Below are positions 10,869-24,036 of a DNA stretch of 64,000 nt, one piece after another (position 1 is the stretch's first letter; each line of letters starts with the position of its first letter). The notes beneath the pieces were generated by a model. The model ran no database searches. It had not been told where the DNA came from and was given only the letters and a program-made list of their open reading frames with translations. Both the position numbers and the translations under genes were made by a program. Source of the stretch: Yersinia intermedia (lineage in GTDB: Bacteria > Pseudomonadota > Gammaproteobacteria > Enterobacterales > Enterobacteriaceae); the NCBI RefSeq assembly GCF_900635455.1, contig NZ_LR134116.1, positions 3,844,001 through 3,908,000 of the forward strand, given 5' to 3'.

Positions 10869-13583
10869 TTACTGTAGGCTGCCATGACACTGTTTATATT
10901 TTTTGCCTGAACCACATGGGCACGGATCATTACGACCCACTTTACGCTCAAGGCTAGCGGCAACATTGACTTCATCCTTTGACATCAAAGCACTGTTGTC
11001 AGACTGATGGCTTAGTTGCTGCTGTTTCGCCAAACGCTCGGCTTCTTCACGACGTTGTACTTCCAGCGCTTCTACCTCTTCTGGCATCCGCACTTGTACT
11101 TTGCTCAGCACACTGATCACTTCATATTTTAGTGATTCCAACATGGCAGCGAACATGGCGAAAGATTCGCGCTTATATTCCTGTTTAGGATCTTTTTGCG
11201 CATAGCCACGTAAATGAATCCCCTGACGCAGATAATCCATTGCAGCCAAGTGCTCTTTCCACAAGGAGTCGAGTGTTTGTAGCATCACGCCTTTTTCGAA
11301 GTTACGCATCATATCGATGCCAACAACTTCTTCTTTGCGGTGATACACCTCAATCGCTTGTTGAAGAATGCGCTCACGTAACGTTTCTTCATGTAGTTGT
11401 GGCTCATCTTGCAACCATTGTGCAATTGGCATATCCAAGTCGAAATCATTTTTCAGGCGCAGTTCAAGGCCTTCAACATCCCACATTTCTTCCAGTGACT
11501 GGGTTGGAATGTAGCTGTCGATAACTGTTTTGAATACGTCTTCACGGATACTGTTAATAGTTTCACTAACGTCAGATACATCCAGCAATTCATTACGCTG
11601 GCTGTAGATGGCACGACGCTGATCACTGGCGACATCATCATATTCAAGCAGTTGCTTACGAATATCAAAGTTACGGCTTTCAACTTTACGCTGTGCGTTA
11701 GCAATGGCCTTCGTCACCCATGGATGTTCAATGGCTTCGCCCGGTTTCATCCCCAATTTACGCATCATGCCAGACACACGGTCAGAGGCAAAAATACGCA
11801 TCAAGGCATCTTCCATTGACAAGTAGAAGCGTGAAGAACCGGCATCACCCTGACGACCCGCACGACCACGTAACTGGTTATCGATACGACGTGACTCATG
11901 ACGTTCGGTACCAATAATGTGCAAGCCACCTGATGCCAGCACCGCATCATGGCGAATCTGCCAGGCGGCCTTAATGGCGGCGATTTGATCTTCAGTCGGA
12001 TCTTCCAGCAAAGCAATCTCACTCTGCCAGCTACCACCCAACACGATATCGGTACCACGACCTGCCATGTTGGTAGCGATAGTTACCGCACCGGGTTGAC
12101 CCGCCTGGGAGACTATTTCTGCTTCCATGGCATGGAACTTAGCGTTCAGAACTTTGTGCTCAATGCCCGCTTTGGTCAATTCAGCCGATACCACTTCGGA
12201 CTTCTCAATTGAGATAGTACCAACCAATACTGGCTGACCGTTCGCTGTACGCTCACGGATATCTTCGATAATCGCACCAATCTTTTCCTGCTCGGTCATA
12301 TAGACCAAATCAGCTAAATCCTTACGAATCATTGGGCGGTTAGTAGGTACAACAATAGTATCAAGCTTGTAGATTGAGCTAAATTCAAATGCTTCGGTAT
12401 CCGCCGTACCGGTCATACCGGCCAATTTTTCATAAAGGCGGAAATAGTTCTGGAAGGTAATGGAAGCCAGTGTTTGGTTTTCGTTCTGGATTTCCACGCC
12501 TTCTTTGGCTTCAACAGCCTGATGCAGGCCATCTGACCAACGACGCCCTTGCATGGTACGGCCGGTGTGTTCGTCGACGATGATAACTTCACCATCTTTC
12601 ACAATGTAGTCAACATCACGGGCAAACAGCACATGGGCGCGTAACGCGGCCGTGACGTGGTGCATCAGCATAATGTTGGTTGGAGAGTACAGCGACTCAC
12701 CTTCTTCCATGATGCCCGCTTCCACTAACATTTGCTCAATCAGAATCAGACCACGTTCGGTTAAGTGAACCTGACGTGATTTTTCATCTACCGAGAAGTG
12801 ACCTTCACCCTGGAAGGTGTCTGAGTCTTCTTTTTCCTGACGAATCAGTTTTGGAATCAGTTTATTAACCCGAATATACATCTCGGAACTGTCTTCCGCC
12901 GGGCCAGAGATAATCAGCGGGGTACGAGCCTCATCGATCAAGATGGAGTCAACCTCATCCACCAGTGCATAGTGCAATTTACGCTGCACACGCTCTTCCG
13001 GGCTGAATGCCATGTTATCGCGCAGATAGTCAAAACCGTATTCGTTGTTAGTACCGTAAGTGATGTCAGCAGCATAAGCAGCACGCTTAGCGGGTGCAGC
13101 CATATTCGGCAGGTTGATACCAACGCTCAGACCGAGGAATTCGAACAATGGACGGTTATTTTCGGCGTCACGTTGAGCCAAATAGTCGTTGACGGTAACT
13201 ACGTGAACGCCACGGCCACTCAGCGCATTCAGGTAAGCTGGCAGGGTTGCAGTCAGGGTTTTACCTTCACCAGTACGCATTTCTGCGATGCAACGCTCAT
13301 TCAGTACCATACCGCCCAGCAACTGCACGTCGAAGTGACGCATGCCAAATACGCGTTTACTTGATTCGCGAACTACCGCAAAAGCTTCAGGAATCAAGGT
13401 TTCCAGCACAGCGCCTTTTGCCAGACGCTCGCGGAATTCATCTGTTTTGGCACGCAACTCAGCATCGGTCAGTTTTTCAATTTCTGGCTCCATACGGCTG
13501 ATTTGATCAACCACTTTGCGCATACGGCGTAGAGTACGATCGTTACGGCTGCCAAAGACTTTGGTTAATAATTTGATTAGCAT
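10869..13583 (-). CDS. secA: Protein translocase ATPase SecA
   Basis: SecA is the motor that drives preproteins through SecYEG. The 904 residues (E. coli 901) contain Walker A MRTGEGKT near residue 102, the DEAD-like [19 protein letters not shown], the second nucleotide fold motif [25 protein letters not shown], a helical scaffold, and a C-terminal zinc domain [14 protein letters not shown] that binds SecB and phospholipids. The ATG is preceded by AAGAG with wide spacing. In E. coli translation of secA is raised when SecM stalls. Here the gap to secM is enlarged by an ERIC element (see that entry). Confidence 0.98.
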   Translation of the reverse strand: MLIKLLTKVFGSRNDRTLRRMRKVVDQISRMEPEIEKLTDAELRAKTDEFRERLAKGAVLETLIPEAFAVVRESSKRVFGMRHFDVQLLGGMVLNERCIAEMRTGEGKTLTATLPAYLNALSGRGVHVVTVNDYLAQRDAENNRPLFEFLGLSVGINLPNMAAPAKRAAYAADITYGTNNEYGFDYLRDNMAFSPEERVQRKLHYALVDEVDSILIDEARTPLIISGPAEDSSEMYIRVNKLIPKLIRQEKEDSDTFQGEGHFSVDEKSRQVHLTERGLILIEQMLVEAGIMEEGESLYSPTNIMLMHHVTAALRAHVLFARDVDYIVKDGEVIIVDEHTGRTMQGRRWSDGLHQAVEAKEGVEIQNENQTLASITFQNYFRLYEKLAGMTGTADTEAFEFSSIYKLDTIVVPTNRPMIRKDLADLVYMTEQEKIGAIIEDIRERTANGQPVLVGTISIEKSEVVSAELTKAGIEHKVLNAKFHAMEAEIVSQAGQPGAVTIATNMAGRGTDIVLGGSWQSEIALLEDPTEDQIAAIKAAWQIRHDAVLASGGLHIIGTERHESRRIDNQLRGRAGRQGDAGSSRFYLSMEDALMRIFASDRVSGMMRKLGMKPGEAIEHPWVTKAIANAQRKVESRNFDIRKQLLEYDDVASDQRRAIYSQRNELLDVSDVSETINSIREDVFKTVIDSYIPTQSLEEMWDVEGLELRLKNDFDLDMPIAQWLQDEPQLHEETLRERILQQAIEVYHRKEEVVGIDMMRNFEKGVMLQTLDSLWKEHLAAMDYLRQGIHLRGYAQKDPKQEYKRESFAMFAAMLESLKYEVISVLSKVQVRMPEEVEALEVQRREEAERLAKQQQLSHQSDNSALMSKDEVNVAASLERKVGRNDPCPCGSGKKYKQCHGSLQ

Positions 13584-13604
13584 GATTCTTAATATCTCTT
13601 ACAA

Positions 13605-13623
13605 GACCACCAAACCGGCGGCC
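13605..13623 (-). promoter_or_regulatory. Hairpin just upstream of the secA start
   Basis: In the minus-strand transcript GGCCGCC can pair with GGUGGUC (seven pairs, two G-U) around a GGUUU loop. It ends a few bases before the AAGAG ribosome binding site of secA. In E. coli a stem-loop in the secM-secA leader hides the secA site until SecM stalls. This hairpin is in the right place but does not itself cover the site, so a regulatory role is inference. Confidence 0.35.
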
Positions 13624-13666
13624 AAAGGTTGTATAAAATTGAGGTAAACCAAGAGAATAATTAGCT

Positions 13667-13779
<113 letters not shown>

Positions 13780-13793
<14 letters not shown>

Positions 13794-14319
13794 GGATAGT
13801 AGGCCCGGCCCGAATGCCTTGCACTTGTGCAAGCCAGAGTCCAGGTTTGTGTAACGAAAGAACAGGCCGCTTAACTTGCTCGGTGTAACGAATGATAGCC
13901 GGTGGCTTAAACTCGTGTGTTAGCAGTGCATTGAGGGTATCCAACAGTGCAAGTTGCTGAATTTGTGATGGTTCAGCTTGCTCGACTGCGGCAACTTCTT
14001 GCACCCGCGCATAAGCGACCTGAGGTGCCAACGCAAATGAGAGGTGACGAATAACCGTGCGCAGTGCATGCTGTTGCCAGTAGTCTACGCTGAATGAAGG
14101 ACGGCGATGCATATCATGCAACAATGCCAAACTGTTAAAGTTTGTCACACCGTAATTCTGACGGCTTTGGCTTGATGATGTGTTCGGTATTGCAGTTTGA
14201 TCTGGAACGCCAGACAGGTTTGATGGCACGCCAAGACTCGCCGCTACCATCCCTAACAAGAGATGCGGCCAGAAATAACGTCTGCCAAATTGTCGCCAAC
14301 GATTTAGAATACCGATCAC
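13780..14319 (-). CDS. secM: Secretion monitor SecM (arrest peptide regulator of secA)
   Basis: SecM is exported via its N-terminal signal and stalls the ribosome near its C-terminus when export is slow, which exposes the secA start. The GTG at 14319 is chosen because [22 protein letters not shown] aligns with the E. coli signal region; this gives 179 residues (E. coli 170). The arrest motif reads [13 protein letters not shown]: Trp, Arg and the stalling Gly-Pro are kept. The upstream Phe of E. coli (Trp minus five) is His and the Ile after Trp is Leu. Six residues TILYLK follow the Pro, the last four from an ERIC element. It is divergent from the dciA-like gene. Confidence 0.9.
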
Positions 14320-14347
14320 AAGTTTAAAATCCGCCGGAGCCTTGTCA

Positions 14348-14872
14348 ATGCGTGAAAACCGCCCACAATTATTAGATGTTCTGTTCGACGATGCCATTGC
14401 AGCAGAAAACGGACCGCTACATAACGTACAACAACGCGCTACTGCACTGTTAAAACTGAACCGTGCGGTAAAAGGATTGCTCCCTTCACAAATGCAGCCG
14501 TGGTGCCGTGTCGCTAACTATCGACAGAGTGTTTTAGTGCTAGAGACCGCGAACGCTAGCTGGTTAATGCGCTTACGTTATGAACAACCCGCGCTGCTCT
14601 CTGCACTACGAGCGCAAATTCTACCATCATTGTCTTCAATCGACATCAGGATTAATCCGTCGTTAATGGCCCAAGGCCATAACATTACGCAAGATGCGGC
14701 AAAATCAGCGCAAGATCCTGACAAATCGCCGCCATTACGTCATCTAAGTTTGGAAAGTGCTAAGGAATTAAGAGGATTAGCGAGCCGTAGCCCTGAAAAA
14801 CTTAGAATAATATTGGAACGATTGGCTGCGTTGGCCGGAGAGAGTGCCAACGCAACCAAAAGTGATAAGTAG
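14348..14872 (+). CDS. DUF721 / DciA-like protein
   Basis: A 174-residue protein with the DUF721 pattern: an N-terminal helical start (LDVLFDDAI), then [34 protein letters not shown] followed by [18 protein letters not shown]. DciA is the ancestral loader of the DnaB helicase in bacteria that lack DnaC, and it typically sits beside lpxC and secA, as in Pseudomonas. Position and sequence both support the assignment. The C-terminal third is polar with no clear domain. The ATG at 14348 has GGAG eight bases upstream; a TTG two codons earlier is less likely. It lies on the opposite strand to its neighbours, 28 bp from the secM start. E. coli lacks this gene here, so its present role is open. Confidence 0.72.
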   Translation: MRENRPQLLDVLFDDAIAAENGPLHNVQQRATALLKLNRAVKGLLPSQMQPWCRVANYRQSVLVLETANASWLMRLRYEQPALLSALRAQILPSLSSIDIRINPSLMAQGHNITQDAAKSAQDPDKSPPLRHLSLESAKELRGLASRSPEKLRIILERLAALAGESANATKSDK

Positions 14873-14873
14873 C

Positions 14874-14932
14874 TTTACCCTTTGCACTTACAGCGAGGTT
14901 AGCTAGCTGTAATGCCAATGACTTTGGGTATA
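14874..14932. repeat. Internally deleted ERIC (59 bp) between dciA-like gene and lpxC
   Basis: Ends TTTACCCTTTGCACTT and CAATGACTTTGGGTATA match the two ERIC termini, but the middle is missing. The core TTACAGC...GCTGTAA gives a perfect 7-bp hairpin. It starts two bases after the dciA-like stop and ends seven bases before the lpxC stop, so it may serve as a two-way terminator. Confidence 0.7.
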
Positions 14933-14939
14933 AAAGTAC

Positions 14940-15948
<1,009 letters not shown>

Positions 15949-15959
15949 ATATTCGAAAA

Positions 15960-17111
15960 TTAATCGGCTTGCTTGCGCAAAAATGCCGGGATATCCAAAT
16001 AATCGGGCTCTTTATTGGTTTGAGCAGTAGGGTCATTGACCACTTTAGCCGCAGGTTTAACTTCCTGAGGTAAAGGTGACATGCCATGCTGCTGGTAACG
16101 ATGGTCCATTACAGGCTGAGTCTGCTTGTTGGTAACCAACGTAATTTCTGGGCGTTTATCCATACCGATACCGGTCGCAACAACAGTTACGCGCAGTTCG
16201 TCGTTCATTTCCGGGTCTAACGATGTACCGATAACAACGGTGGCATTGTCGGACGCGAATGCACGGATAGTATTACCCACGGTTTCGAATTCATCCAAAC
16301 GCAAATCGAAACCAGCAGTGATGTTAACCAACACACCACGGGCACCAGACAGGTCGATATCTTCCAACAACGGGCTGGAGATAGCCATTTCTGCTGCTTC
16401 TTCTGCACGGTCTTCACCACAAGCCACACCAGAACCCATCATGGCATAACCCATTTCGGACATCACGGTGCGCACGTCGGCAAAGTCAACGTTCATCAGG
16501 CCTGGGCGGGTAATCAGTTCGGCGATCCCCTGAACAGCACCTTTTAACACGTCGTTAGCTGCACCGAATGCATCCAGTAAAGAAATGCCACGACCCAGAA
16601 CTTTCAATAATTTGTCATTCGGGATAGTGATCAGTGAGTCCACATGCTTGGACAACTCAGCAATACCCTGCTCAGCAAATGCCATGCGCTTCTTGCCTTC
16701 GAAGTTGAAAGGCTTGGTAACCACGGCGACTGTCAGAATACCCAGTTCTTTTGCCACTTCGGCAACAACAGGAGCAGCACCAGTACCGGTACCACCACCC
16801 ATACCTGCGGCGATAAAGACCATGTCCGCGCCTTCAAGAGCCGCACGCAGTGCTTCACGGTCTTCTTCGGCTGAATTACGGCCCACTTCTGGGTTCGCGC
16901 CAGCACCCAAACCTTTGGTAATACCGCTACCAATTTGGATGGTTTGGCCAACAGCCGTCTTACGTAGCGCCTGAGCGTCTGTATTAACGGCGAAGAATTC
17001 AACACCTTCGATGCGCTCGCGCACCATGTGTTCGACGGCATTACCACCGCCACCACCGACGCCGATGACTTTAATCACCGCGTCATTGGTTAGTTCCATA
17101 GGTTCAAACAT
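15960..17111 (-). CDS. ftsZ: Cell division protein FtsZ
   Basis: FtsZ is the tubulin-like GTPase that forms the Z ring. The 383 residues match E. coli FtsZ in length. They show [17 protein letters not shown], the tubulin signature [12 protein letters not shown] near residue 106, the T7 loop [11 protein letters not shown], a variable linker from about 320, and the conserved tail peptide [16 protein letters not shown] that binds FtsA, ZipA and ZapD. The ATG at 17111 has GGAG eight bases upstream; the open frame to 17165 has no family match. It is the last gene of the cluster, after ftsA. Confidence 0.99.
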   Translation of the reverse strand: MFEPMELTNDAVIKVIGVGGGGGNAVEHMVRERIEGVEFFAVNTDAQALRKTAVGQTIQIGSGITKGLGAGANPEVGRNSAEEDREALRAALEGADMVFIAAGMGGGTGTGAAPVVAEVAKELGILTVAVVTKPFNFEGKKRMAFAEQGIAELSKHVDSLITIPNDKLLKVLGRGISLLDAFGAANDVLKGAVQGIAELITRPGLMNVDFADVRTVMSEMGYAMMGSGVACGEDRAEEAAEMAISSPLLEDIDLSGARGVLVNITAGFDLRLDEFETVGNTIRAFASDNATVVIGTSLDPEMNDELRVTVVATGIGMDKRPEITLVTNKQTQPVMDHRYQQHGMSPLPQEVKPAAKVVNDPTAQTNKEPDYLDIPAFLRKQAD

Positions 17112-17183
17112 AGTTTCTCTCCGTTTTGTGCCTGTCGCTTCGAGATCAAAAAATATGTTCAGCATGATCTCTTTGTTGAAACA

Positions 17184-18440
17184 TTAAAACTCTTTTCTCA
17201 GCCAGCTATTGATACGTTTAAACCAATTGCCCACTGAGGCACGTTTTTCTACTTCTGACTCACCACTGAGATGAGATTCTTTACCGTAATGCAATAACCC
17301 AACAGCAGTGGAGTAATAAGGTTCCTGTGCATAATCCGTCAGCCCGGTGATATTGAGCGGTTGACCGATACGAACCTGGGCATGGAACACCCGTTGTGCG
17401 CATTCAGCCAGCCCATCAATTTGTGCAGCACCGCCAGTCAGCACGATACCGGCTGCCAGATGATGCTTCACGCCTTGCTGACGCAACTGCTCCTGCAATT
17501 GTAAAATCTCGTCATTAACTAAATTCAGCAACTCGGTGTAGCGTGGTTCTATAACCTCAGCGAGCGTCTGTCTTTGCAGACTACGGGGAGGGCGTCCGCC
17601 AACACTTGGCACTTCTACACTTTCGTCCTTGCTGACTATCGACCCGAGCGCACAGCCGTGCCGAACTTTAATCGCTTCCGCATCTGTAGGCGGCGTACCA
17701 AAAGCATAAGCTATGTCGCTGGTGACCACATTCCCGGCGTAAGGGATAACTTTGGTGTGCCGTAACGCGCCACCGGTATAAACCGCCATATCCATGGTGC
17801 CACCGCCGATGTCAACGACACAGACACCCAGCTCACGCTCATCTTCAGTCAATACTGCATAACTTGCTGCCAAACCGGCGAAAATCAGTTGATCCACTTT
17901 CAGACCACAACGCTCCACCGCTTTAACAATATTCTTCGCCATATCGTTATGGCAGGTAATCAGGTGTACTTTAGCCTGCATCCGCACGCCAGACAGACCA
18001 ACAGGGTTTTTGATGCCTTCCTGATAATCGATGGCATATTCCTGTGGAATAACGTGCAGGATACGATGCTCATCACGCACACGCACCGACTTCGCGGTAT
18101 GCACTACGTTCTCTACATCTTCCTGAGTTACTTCTTCTTCTGAAATAGGAACCATCCCTATTTCATTCTGACAACTGATATGTTTACCCGATAAAGCCAA
18201 ATAAACAGATGAAATTTGGCAATCCGCCATTAACTCCGCCTGATCGATAGCGCGCTGCACGCATTTCACTACCGATTCAAGATCATTAACTCCACCCTTA
18301 TCCATGCCACGGGATGGGCAACTGCCGACCCCAATAATATTGACCATGCCATCGGGCAGAACTTCCCCTACCAATGCGGAGACCTTTGCCGTGCCGATCT
18401 CAAGACCTACTACCAGTTTTCTGTCCGTCGACTTGATCAT
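17184..18440 (-). CDS. ftsA: Cell division protein FtsA
   Basis: FtsA is the actin-like ATPase that tethers FtsZ to the membrane and recruits later divisome proteins. The 418-residue protein has [19 protein letters not shown] (phosphate-1 loop), [18 protein letters not shown] (phosphate-2), [14 protein letters not shown] (adenosine loop), and a C-terminal amphipathic helix around [15 protein letters not shown] for membrane binding. The start overlaps the ftsQ stop by four bases. Confidence 0.98.
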   Translation of the reverse strand: MIKSTDRKLVVGLEIGTAKVSALVGEVLPDGMVNIIGVGSCPSRGMDKGGVNDLESVVKCVQRAIDQAELMADCQISSVYLALSGKHISCQNEIGMVPISEEEVTQEDVENVVHTAKSVRVRDEHRILHVIPQEYAIDYQEGIKNPVGLSGVRMQAKVHLITCHNDMAKNIVKAVERCGLKVDQLIFAGLAASYAVLTEDERELGVCVVDIGGGTMDMAVYTGGALRHTKVIPYAGNVVTSDIAYAFGTPPTDAEAIKVRHGCALGSIVSKDESVEVPSVGGRPPRSLQRQTLAEVIEPRYTELLNLVNDEILQLQEQLRQQGVKHHLAAGIVLTGGAAQIDGLAECAQRVFHAQVRIGQPLNITGLTDYAQEPYYSTAVGLLHYGKESHLSGESEVEKRASVGNWFKRINSWLRKEF

Positions 18441-19294
18441 TGTTGTTTTGCCTGTGCCTGATTCTGTTGCGGATTACTGTTCTGCTGGCCATTTATTGGT
18501 GGCTCACCACCCTGACTGTCGATAAATACTGGAGCCCAACCTATTGCAGCCCCTGTCTCATATCGCAAATCAACATAACTGACTCGTTTATCTGGCTGCT
18601 GTTGCAACATCGGATATAACTCGATGAAACGTTGCAAACGCCCCATCCGGTCATCCCGTCCCAGCTCCAGCCGAACATCATTATCTAAGGCCAACTGCCA
18701 AGAATGCCTGGCGCTCATTGCCACCATTTTTAGCTGATATTTATTGGCCGCTAACACCTTATTTATTGCCCGGTAGCCTTCCAGAACATCCTGTTCACTG
18801 CCTTCCGGGCCATACAGTAATGGCAATTTCTGTTTGCCGACCCGCTCGGATGGCACACTAAATGACCGCCCTTGCTCATCGACCATATGTAAATCATTCC
18901 AGCGGGCAAAAGGCACATACTCCACCAGATGGATTTTCAGCTCATCCGGCCACTGTTTACGCACACTGGCCTGCTGAATCCATGGCAACCTTTCAATCTG
19001 CTGTTGGATGATGTTCACATCCTGCGTCATAAAAGTACCCGGTGCACCCAATGCCAGAATTGCCTGGCGGATATCATCGTTAGTGGTGTAATGGCGCTCA
19101 CCAGTCACCACCAGTTTTGACAGTGGTAATCGGCTGGCATCTTTCATCCACCCCACAACGACCCACCCACCCCAGAGCATGGTACCCAAAACCATCAGCA
19201 GGAAAATCAGACCTGCTAATTGGCCTCCGTTACTGCGCCGGGCTACGCTGTTTTCCGCCGCACGTTCGCGCGCATTCAGGGCAGCTTGCGACAT
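18437..19294 (-). CDS. ftsQ: Cell division protein FtsQ
   Basis: A bitopic divisome protein that links FtsA-side and FtsLB-side components in the periplasm. The 285 residues have a cytoplasmic N-terminus, one membrane helix at about residues 25-50 ([20 protein letters not shown]), a POTRA domain beginning [18 protein letters not shown], and a C-terminal FtsQ domain with [18 protein letters not shown] and [15 protein letters not shown] Gln/Asn-rich tail of about 15 residues ends the protein. It sits between ddlB and ftsA as in E. coli. Confidence 0.96.
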   Translation of the reverse strand: MSQAALNARERAAENSVARRSNGGQLAGLIFLLMVLGTMLWGGWVVVGWMKDASRLPLSKLVVTGERHYTTNDDIRQAILALGAPGTFMTQDVNIIQQQIERLPWIQQASVRKQWPDELKIHLVEYVPFARWNDLHMVDEQGRSFSVPSERVGKQKLPLLYGPEGSEQDVLEGYRAINKVLAANKYQLKMVAMSARHSWQLALDNDVRLELGRDDRMGRLQRFIELYPMLQQQPDKRVSYVDLRYETGAAIGWAPVFIDSQGGEPPINGQQNSNPQQNQAQAKQQ

Positions 19295-19295
19295 A

Positions 19296-20216
19296 TCAGT
19301 CAGCCAACGTCAGAATTCGCGCCACTAACTGGGAGAAACTCAACCCAGACTGGCGGGCTGCCATCGGCACTAAACTGTGGCTGGTCATACCCGGTGAAGT
19401 GTTCACTTCAAGTAGGTAGAAATTGCCGTCACTGTCTTGCATGACATCAACCCGGCCCCAACCACTGCAACCCAGCGCCTGGTAAGCCTGCAATGACAGT
19501 GTTGCTAACTGCTGTTCCAGCTCATCACTTAAGCCACTTGGACAAAAATACTGTGTCTCATCAGAAAGATACTTGGCTTCATAATCATAGAACACACCAG
19601 GCGCCTGAATACGGATTGACGGTAAAACGTTGTCTCCGAGGATCGCGACGGTATATTCCGGGCCACTCAACCATTTTTCTATCAGCACATCACTGTCGTG
19701 GCGGAAGGCTTCTTCCAAGGCACCGTGCAATTGATCGGCCTGATCAACCTTGCTCATGCCAACACTGGAGCCTTCGTGGCTTGGCTTCACAATTAATGGC
19801 AGGCCAAGCTTAGCGACACATGCCATTAATTCCACTGACGAAAGTGTTTCAAACTGTTGACGATTCAACGCGATATACGGTGAAATCGGTAAACCTGAGG
19901 CTTGCCACACCAATTTGGTGCGTAATTTGTCCATCGTCAGGGCTGATGCCATCACGCCGCTGCCGGTATAAGGCAGTTGCAGGAACTCCAACACCCCTTG
20001 CAGGGTGCCATCTTCCCCACCACGACCGTGTAAGGCGATAAAGACCTTATCAAAGCCCTGTTCTTTAAGCTGAGTCACTGGGAAGTCTTTGGTATCTATC
20101 CCATGGGCATCGATACCCGCTTCTCTCAAGCCCGCTAATACCGCCTGACCTGATAGCAATGACACTTCACGTTCAGCGGAGGTACCACCCAGCAGTACTG
20201 CGACTTTCTCAGCCAT
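19296..20216 (-). CDS. ddlB: D-alanine--D-alanine ligase DdlB
   Basis: This ATP-grasp enzyme joins two D-alanines for the peptidoglycan stem peptide. It has 306 residues, as in E. coli. Motifs include [33 protein letters not shown], the ATP-grasp Lys in [17 protein letters not shown], and [19 protein letters not shown] with metal ligands. The ATG at 20216 aligns with the E. coli start and overlaps the murC end by eight bases. The open frame upstream to 20282 lies inside murC and is ignored. Confidence 0.97.
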   Translation of the reverse strand: MAEKVAVLLGGTSAEREVSLLSGQAVLAGLREAGIDAHGIDTKDFPVTQLKEQGFDKVFIALHGRGGEDGTLQGVLEFLQLPYTGSGVMASALTMDKLRTKLVWQASGLPISPYIALNRQQFETLSSVELMACVAKLGLPLIVKPSHEGSSVGMSKVDQADQLHGALEEAFRHDSDVLIEKWLSGPEYTVAILGDNVLPSIRIQAPGVFYDYEAKYLSDETQYFCPSGLSDELEQQLATLSLQAYQALGCSGWGRVDVMQDSDGNFYLLEVNTSPGMTSHSLVPMAARQSGLSFSQLVARILTLAD

Positions 20217-21684
20217 GATGTTCCTCATCTTTTGTCTGTGGCTGCAATTTAATATCAGCCAATTTACGAGCAATTTTACCAATGTTACCTGCGCCCTGAA
20301 CCAGAATCAGGTCATCGCCGTTCAGCACTTGCGCCAATACTTCCGGTACGGTTTCACTGTCTGAAACCAAAATTGGGTCTAACTTGCCACGATTACGGAT
20401 GGTACGGCACAACGAGCGGCTATCAGCCCCTGGGATCGGCGGTTCACCGGCAGCGTACACATCCAACATCAGTAGCACATCAACCTGCGATAACACATTG
20501 GCGAAGTCGTCGTACAGGTCACGGGTACGGGTATAACGGTGCGGCTGGAAGACCATCACGATGCGCTTATCCGGCCAACCCGCGCGCGCAGCTTTAATGG
20601 TGGCATCCACTTCAGTTGGATGATGGCCGTAGTCATCAACCAGCATCGCACTGCCTTCTTTGCCATTGACCGGCATCAGCGGGAAGTTGCCGAGGAAATC
20701 AAAGCGGCGGCCAGTCCCCTGGAACCCTACCAACGCACGCAGAATATCCTCGTCTTCGATACCTTCTTCTGTCGCCACGGCAACCGCCGCCGCTGCATTT
20801 AGCGCATTGTGACGACCCGGCGCATTCAACGTCACCGTCATCAATGGCTTATCCAAGCGTTTGAGCGTGAAGTGCCCCTGTGGGCCTTCCTGCCGGTAGC
20901 TGGCTATCTGCACATCAGCGTCATCACTGAAACCGTAGGTGGTAATGTGGCGGCCTACCCGTGGTAGCAACTCGCGCACCACAGGATCGTCAATACACAT
21001 CACTGCACGGCCATAGAATGGCAAGTTATGCAAAAAGTTAATAAACGTCTGTTTTAAGTTCTCAAAGTCGCCCTGATAAGTATCCATATGGTCGGCTTCG
21101 ATATTCGTGACAATCGCCACCATCGGTTGCAGATGCAAAAATGACGCATCACTTTCATCGGCTTCCGCTATCAGGTAACGGCTGGACCCAAGACGAGCAT
21201 GGGTACCTGCCGCTTTCACCAACCCGCCGTTAACAAAGGTTGGATCCAGACCGGCCTCAGCATAGATACTGGAAACCATTGCCGTGGTGGTAGTTTTGCC
21301 GTGGGTGCCCGCAACCGCAATCCCATGACGGAAACGCATCAACTCTGCCAGCATTTCTGCGCGGCGGATCACCGGAATACGCGCCTCGCGAGCTGCAACA
21401 ATCTCTGGATTATCCGCAGAGATGGCGGTTGAAACCACGACCACACTGGCGTCCAGAACGTTTTCAGGACGGTGATGGAAATAAATCTGTGCGCCCAAAG
21501 AAGTCAAATGCTGGGTGACCGGGTTAGGTGCCAAATCTGAACCGCTAATCTGATAACCTTCGTTAGCCAACACTTCAGCGATACCACCCATGCCAGCACC
21601 ACCGATGCCAACAAAGTGAATGTGCCGGACGCGACGCATCTCGGGCACGATAGTTCGTAGTTTCGCCAGTTGTTGTGTATTCAC
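20209..21684 (-). CDS. murC: UDP-N-acetylmuramate--L-alanine ligase MurC
   Basis: MurC adds L-Ala to UDP-MurNAc, the first amino acid of the peptidoglycan stem. With the GTG at 21684 the protein has 491 residues, the same as E. coli, and begins [33 protein letters not shown]. The ATP loop [12 protein letters not shown] is near residue 125. [10 protein letters not shown] and FQPHRYTRT mark the central and C-terminal Mur ligase domains. An in-frame GTG four codons upstream is possible, but AAGAG fits the chosen start. Confidence 0.97.
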   Translation of the reverse strand: MNTQQLAKLRTIVPEMRRVRHIHFVGIGGAGMGGIAEVLANEGYQISGSDLAPNPVTQHLTSLGAQIYFHHRPENVLDASVVVVSTAISADNPEIVAAREARIPVIRRAEMLAELMRFRHGIAVAGTHGKTTTTAMVSSIYAEAGLDPTFVNGGLVKAAGTHARLGSSRYLIAEADESDASFLHLQPMVAIVTNIEADHMDTYQGDFENLKQTFINFLHNLPFYGRAVMCIDDPVVRELLPRVGRHITTYGFSDDADVQIASYRQEGPQGHFTLKRLDKPLMTVTLNAPGRHNALNAAAAVAVATEEGIEDEDILRALVGFQGTGRRFDFLGNFPLMPVNGKEGSAMLVDDYGHHPTEVDATIKAARAGWPDKRIVMVFQPHRYTRTRDLYDDFANVLSQVDVLLMLDVYAAGEPPIPGADSRSLCRTIRNRGKLDPILVSDSETVPEVLAQVLNGDDLILVQGAGNIGKIARKLADIKLQPQTKDEEHHG

Positions 21685-21766
21685 GTTTCTCTTCACTTTT
21701 TTGTCTGTTGCATATTCACAGCCCGCATTAACCTAACTGCCCGCTGTTCATTATCTGTTTTTACTA

Positions 21767-22837
21767 TTACTTACTGGCCGCGACCACTTCGGCGGCTACG
21801 CGCTCAGTGGCATCCGGGATAGCCACGGACCTTGCCCGTTCTGCCATGGTCAGTAAGGTTGCTCGATCCCACTGTTCCAATAGGCTGCTGACCGCCTCGG
21901 CGCTAAATTGCGGCTGTTCGATAATTTTGGCCGCACCGGCCTTTTCCAGCGGCAATGCATTCCAATATTGCTGCCGATCTTTATGCTGAAACGGCACAAA
22001 AATCGCGGGTAAACCTGCGGCGGCAACTTCACTGACCGTCAATGCGCCCGAACGACACACCACGACATCGGCCCAACTATAAGCGGCTGCCATATCGTCG
22101 ATAAACTCAGTAATTTTATGCTTATCGCCACCCTGCCCTACTTGCTGGTATGCCTGTAATACCTCTGGCAATGCGCCTTTACCTACCTGATGCCACAGCG
22201 TGATTTTCTCACCCAACAGTGCGGCAACCTGCGGCATCGTCTGATTTAGCACCCGCGCACCTTGGCTACCACCGATAACCAATACACGAATCGGCCCTTC
22301 ACGGCCTACCAAACGTTGCGCCGGCAATGGCAGCGCAAGAACATCGGTACGAACCGGATTACCAACAACATCTGCATTTGGGAATGCGCCGGGGAAGGCC
22401 TGTAACACCTTTTTAGCAATTCTGGCCAGCCAGCGATTAGTCAGACCCGCAATGCCATTCTGCTCATGCAACACCACTGGAATACCGCACAGCCATGCGG
22501 CCAAACCACCGGGCCCGGAAACATAACCGCCCATGCCCAGCACTACATCCGGCTGGTAATCACGCATGATTTTCTTGGCCTGACGCACCGCGCGATAAAT
22601 CCGCACTGGTGCCATCAGTTGGGCCATCAGCCCCTTGCCGCGTAAACCAGAAATCTGGATGAAATCGATCTCAATGCCATTTTGAGGTACCAATGACGCT
22701 TCCATTCGGTCTGCGGTGCCGAGCCAACGCACCTGCCAGCCTTGCGCCATCAGATGATGTGCCACGGCCAATCCGGGGAAGACATGCCCCCCAGTGCCAC
22801 CCGCCATCACCATTAAACGCTTGGTCTTGCCACTCAT
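21767..22837 (-). CDS. murG: Lipid II synthase MurG
   Basis: MurG is a peripheral membrane GT28 glycosyltransferase that adds GlcNAc from UDP-GlcNAc to lipid I, giving lipid II. The 356 residues contain two Rossmann domains with glycine-rich loops [14 protein letters not shown] near the N-terminus and [13 protein letters not shown] in the C-terminal half. The donor-site region [22 protein letters not shown] is clear. It overlaps ftsW by four bases. Confidence 0.97.
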   Translation of the reverse strand: MSGKTKRLMVMAGGTGGHVFPGLAVAHHLMAQGWQVRWLGTADRMEASLVPQNGIEIDFIQISGLRGKGLMAQLMAPVRIYRAVRQAKKIMRDYQPDVVLGMGGYVSGPGGLAAWLCGIPVVLHEQNGIAGLTNRWLARIAKKVLQAFPGAFPNADVVGNPVRTDVLALPLPAQRLVGREGPIRVLVIGGSQGARVLNQTMPQVAALLGEKITLWHQVGKGALPEVLQAYQQVGQGGDKHKITEFIDDMAAAYSWADVVVCRSGALTVSEVAAAGLPAIFVPFQHKDRQQYWNALPLEKAGAAKIIEQPQFSAEAVSSLLEQWDRATLLTMAERARSVAIPDATERVAAEVVAASK

Positions 22838-24036
22838 CGGGCACTCCTTACAAACGCCTGGGCTTTTGCCAGACGTGTTTCAAAATCAATACGTAACAAC
22901 AGCACAATTGCCGTTGACATAATAATCAGGCTCGAACCACCGTAACTGATCAGTGGCAATGTCAAACCTTTGGTCGGCAACATCCCGGCAGCAGCCCCAA
23001 CGTTAACCAGTGCCTGAAAACTAAACCAGACCCCGATTGAGCAAGCCAAAAAGCCAGAAAACCGCTGATCTATCTCTAATGCGCGACGCCCGATGGACAT
23101 AGCACGAAAAGCGACGAAGAATACCATTAACAGTGCCAGAACCACACCGAAATACCCCAGTTCCTCGCCTAAAATCGAGAAAATAAAGTCAGTGTGCGCT
23201 TCCGGCAAATACTCCAGTTTCTGCACTGAGTTCCCTAGGCCTTGCCCCCAGAATTCACCTCGGCCAAAAGCCATCAGTGACTGGGTTAACTGATAGCCAC
23301 TGCCGAACGGATCAGCCCATGGATTCCAGAAGGATGTCACACGGCGCATACGGTAGGGTTCAGCAACAATCAGCAGACAAACCGCAAACACACCAGAGCC
23401 GATAATCGCCAAAAACTGCCACATTTTCGCGCCAGCCAGAAACAGCATCGCCAGGGTAGTAATAAACAGCACTACCACCGTGCCTAGATCGGGCTGTGCC
23501 AGCAGTAACACCGCCAGAATGACCATGACCCCCATCGGTTTGCAAAAGCCCCAGAAGTTACTGCGAACCTCTTCAACCTTGCGCACCAGATAGCTGGCCA
23601 GATAACAAAACAGTGACAGCTTGGATAATTCCGCAGGCTGAATACGTAGCGGCCCCAGTGAAATCCAGCGTGACGCCCCGTTTACCGAGCTACCCACCAC
23701 CAATACCACCAGCAGCATCACTATCGAAATCAGCAGCATAATGTTGCTATAGCGCTGCCAAACCGCCATCGGGATACGTAATGTCACCAGCGACAAACCA
23801 AATGCCAGCGCCAGATAGAGGGCATCACGCTTGGCAAACAGGAAGGGGTCACTGGCCAGACGCTGACCAATCGGCATTGATGCCGATGTCACCATCACAA
23901 AACCGATAATCGCCAAACCAAATGTCAGCCACAGCAAGGTTCTGTCGTAAAGCACCATGCTGGTGGTATCGCTCTCCCGCGATCCCATCACAAAGTGTTT
24001 TACGGTATTAAACAGCCCCAGCCCCGGCATGCGCAT
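22834..24036 (-). CDS. ftsW: Septal peptidoglycan glycosyltransferase FtsW
   Basis: FtsW is a SEDS-family polytopic membrane enzyme that polymerises lipid II at the septum together with FtsI. The 400-residue protein has about ten membrane helices and SEDS hallmarks such as [42 protein letters not shown] and a late [11 protein letters not shown]. An extra N-terminal cytoplasmic stretch of about 25 residues is present, with internal starts possible. It overlaps murD by one base and murG by four. Confidence 0.96.
   Translation of the reverse strand: MRMPGLGLFNTVKHFVMGSRESDTTSMVLYDRTLLWLTFGLAIIGFVMVTSASMPIGQRLASDPFLFAKRDALYLALAFGLSLVTLRIPMAVWQRYSNIMLLISIVMLLVVLVVGSSVNGASRWISLGPLRIQPAELSKLSLFCYLASYLVRKVEEVRSNFWGFCKPMGVMVILAVLLLAQPDLGTVVVLFITTLAMLFLAGAKMWQFLAIIGSGVFAVCLLIVAEPYRMRRVTSFWNPWADPFGSGYQLTQSLMAFGRGEFWGQGLGNSVQKLEYLPEAHTDFIFSILGEELGYFGVVLALLMVFFVAFRAMSIGRRALEIDQRFSGFLACSIGVWFSFQALVNVGAAAGMLPTKGLTLPLISYGGSSLIIMSTAIVLLLRIDFETRLAKAQAFVRSAR

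Noticed and set aside
11240..13501. Several open frames opposite and inside secA
   Set aside because: They are shadows of secA codon usage, with no ribosome sites or recognisable domains.
16585..16974. 129-codon frame antisense to ftsZ
   Set aside because: Its Pro/Ser/Arg-rich composition mirrors the Gly/Ala-rich FtsZ codons; a shadow frame.
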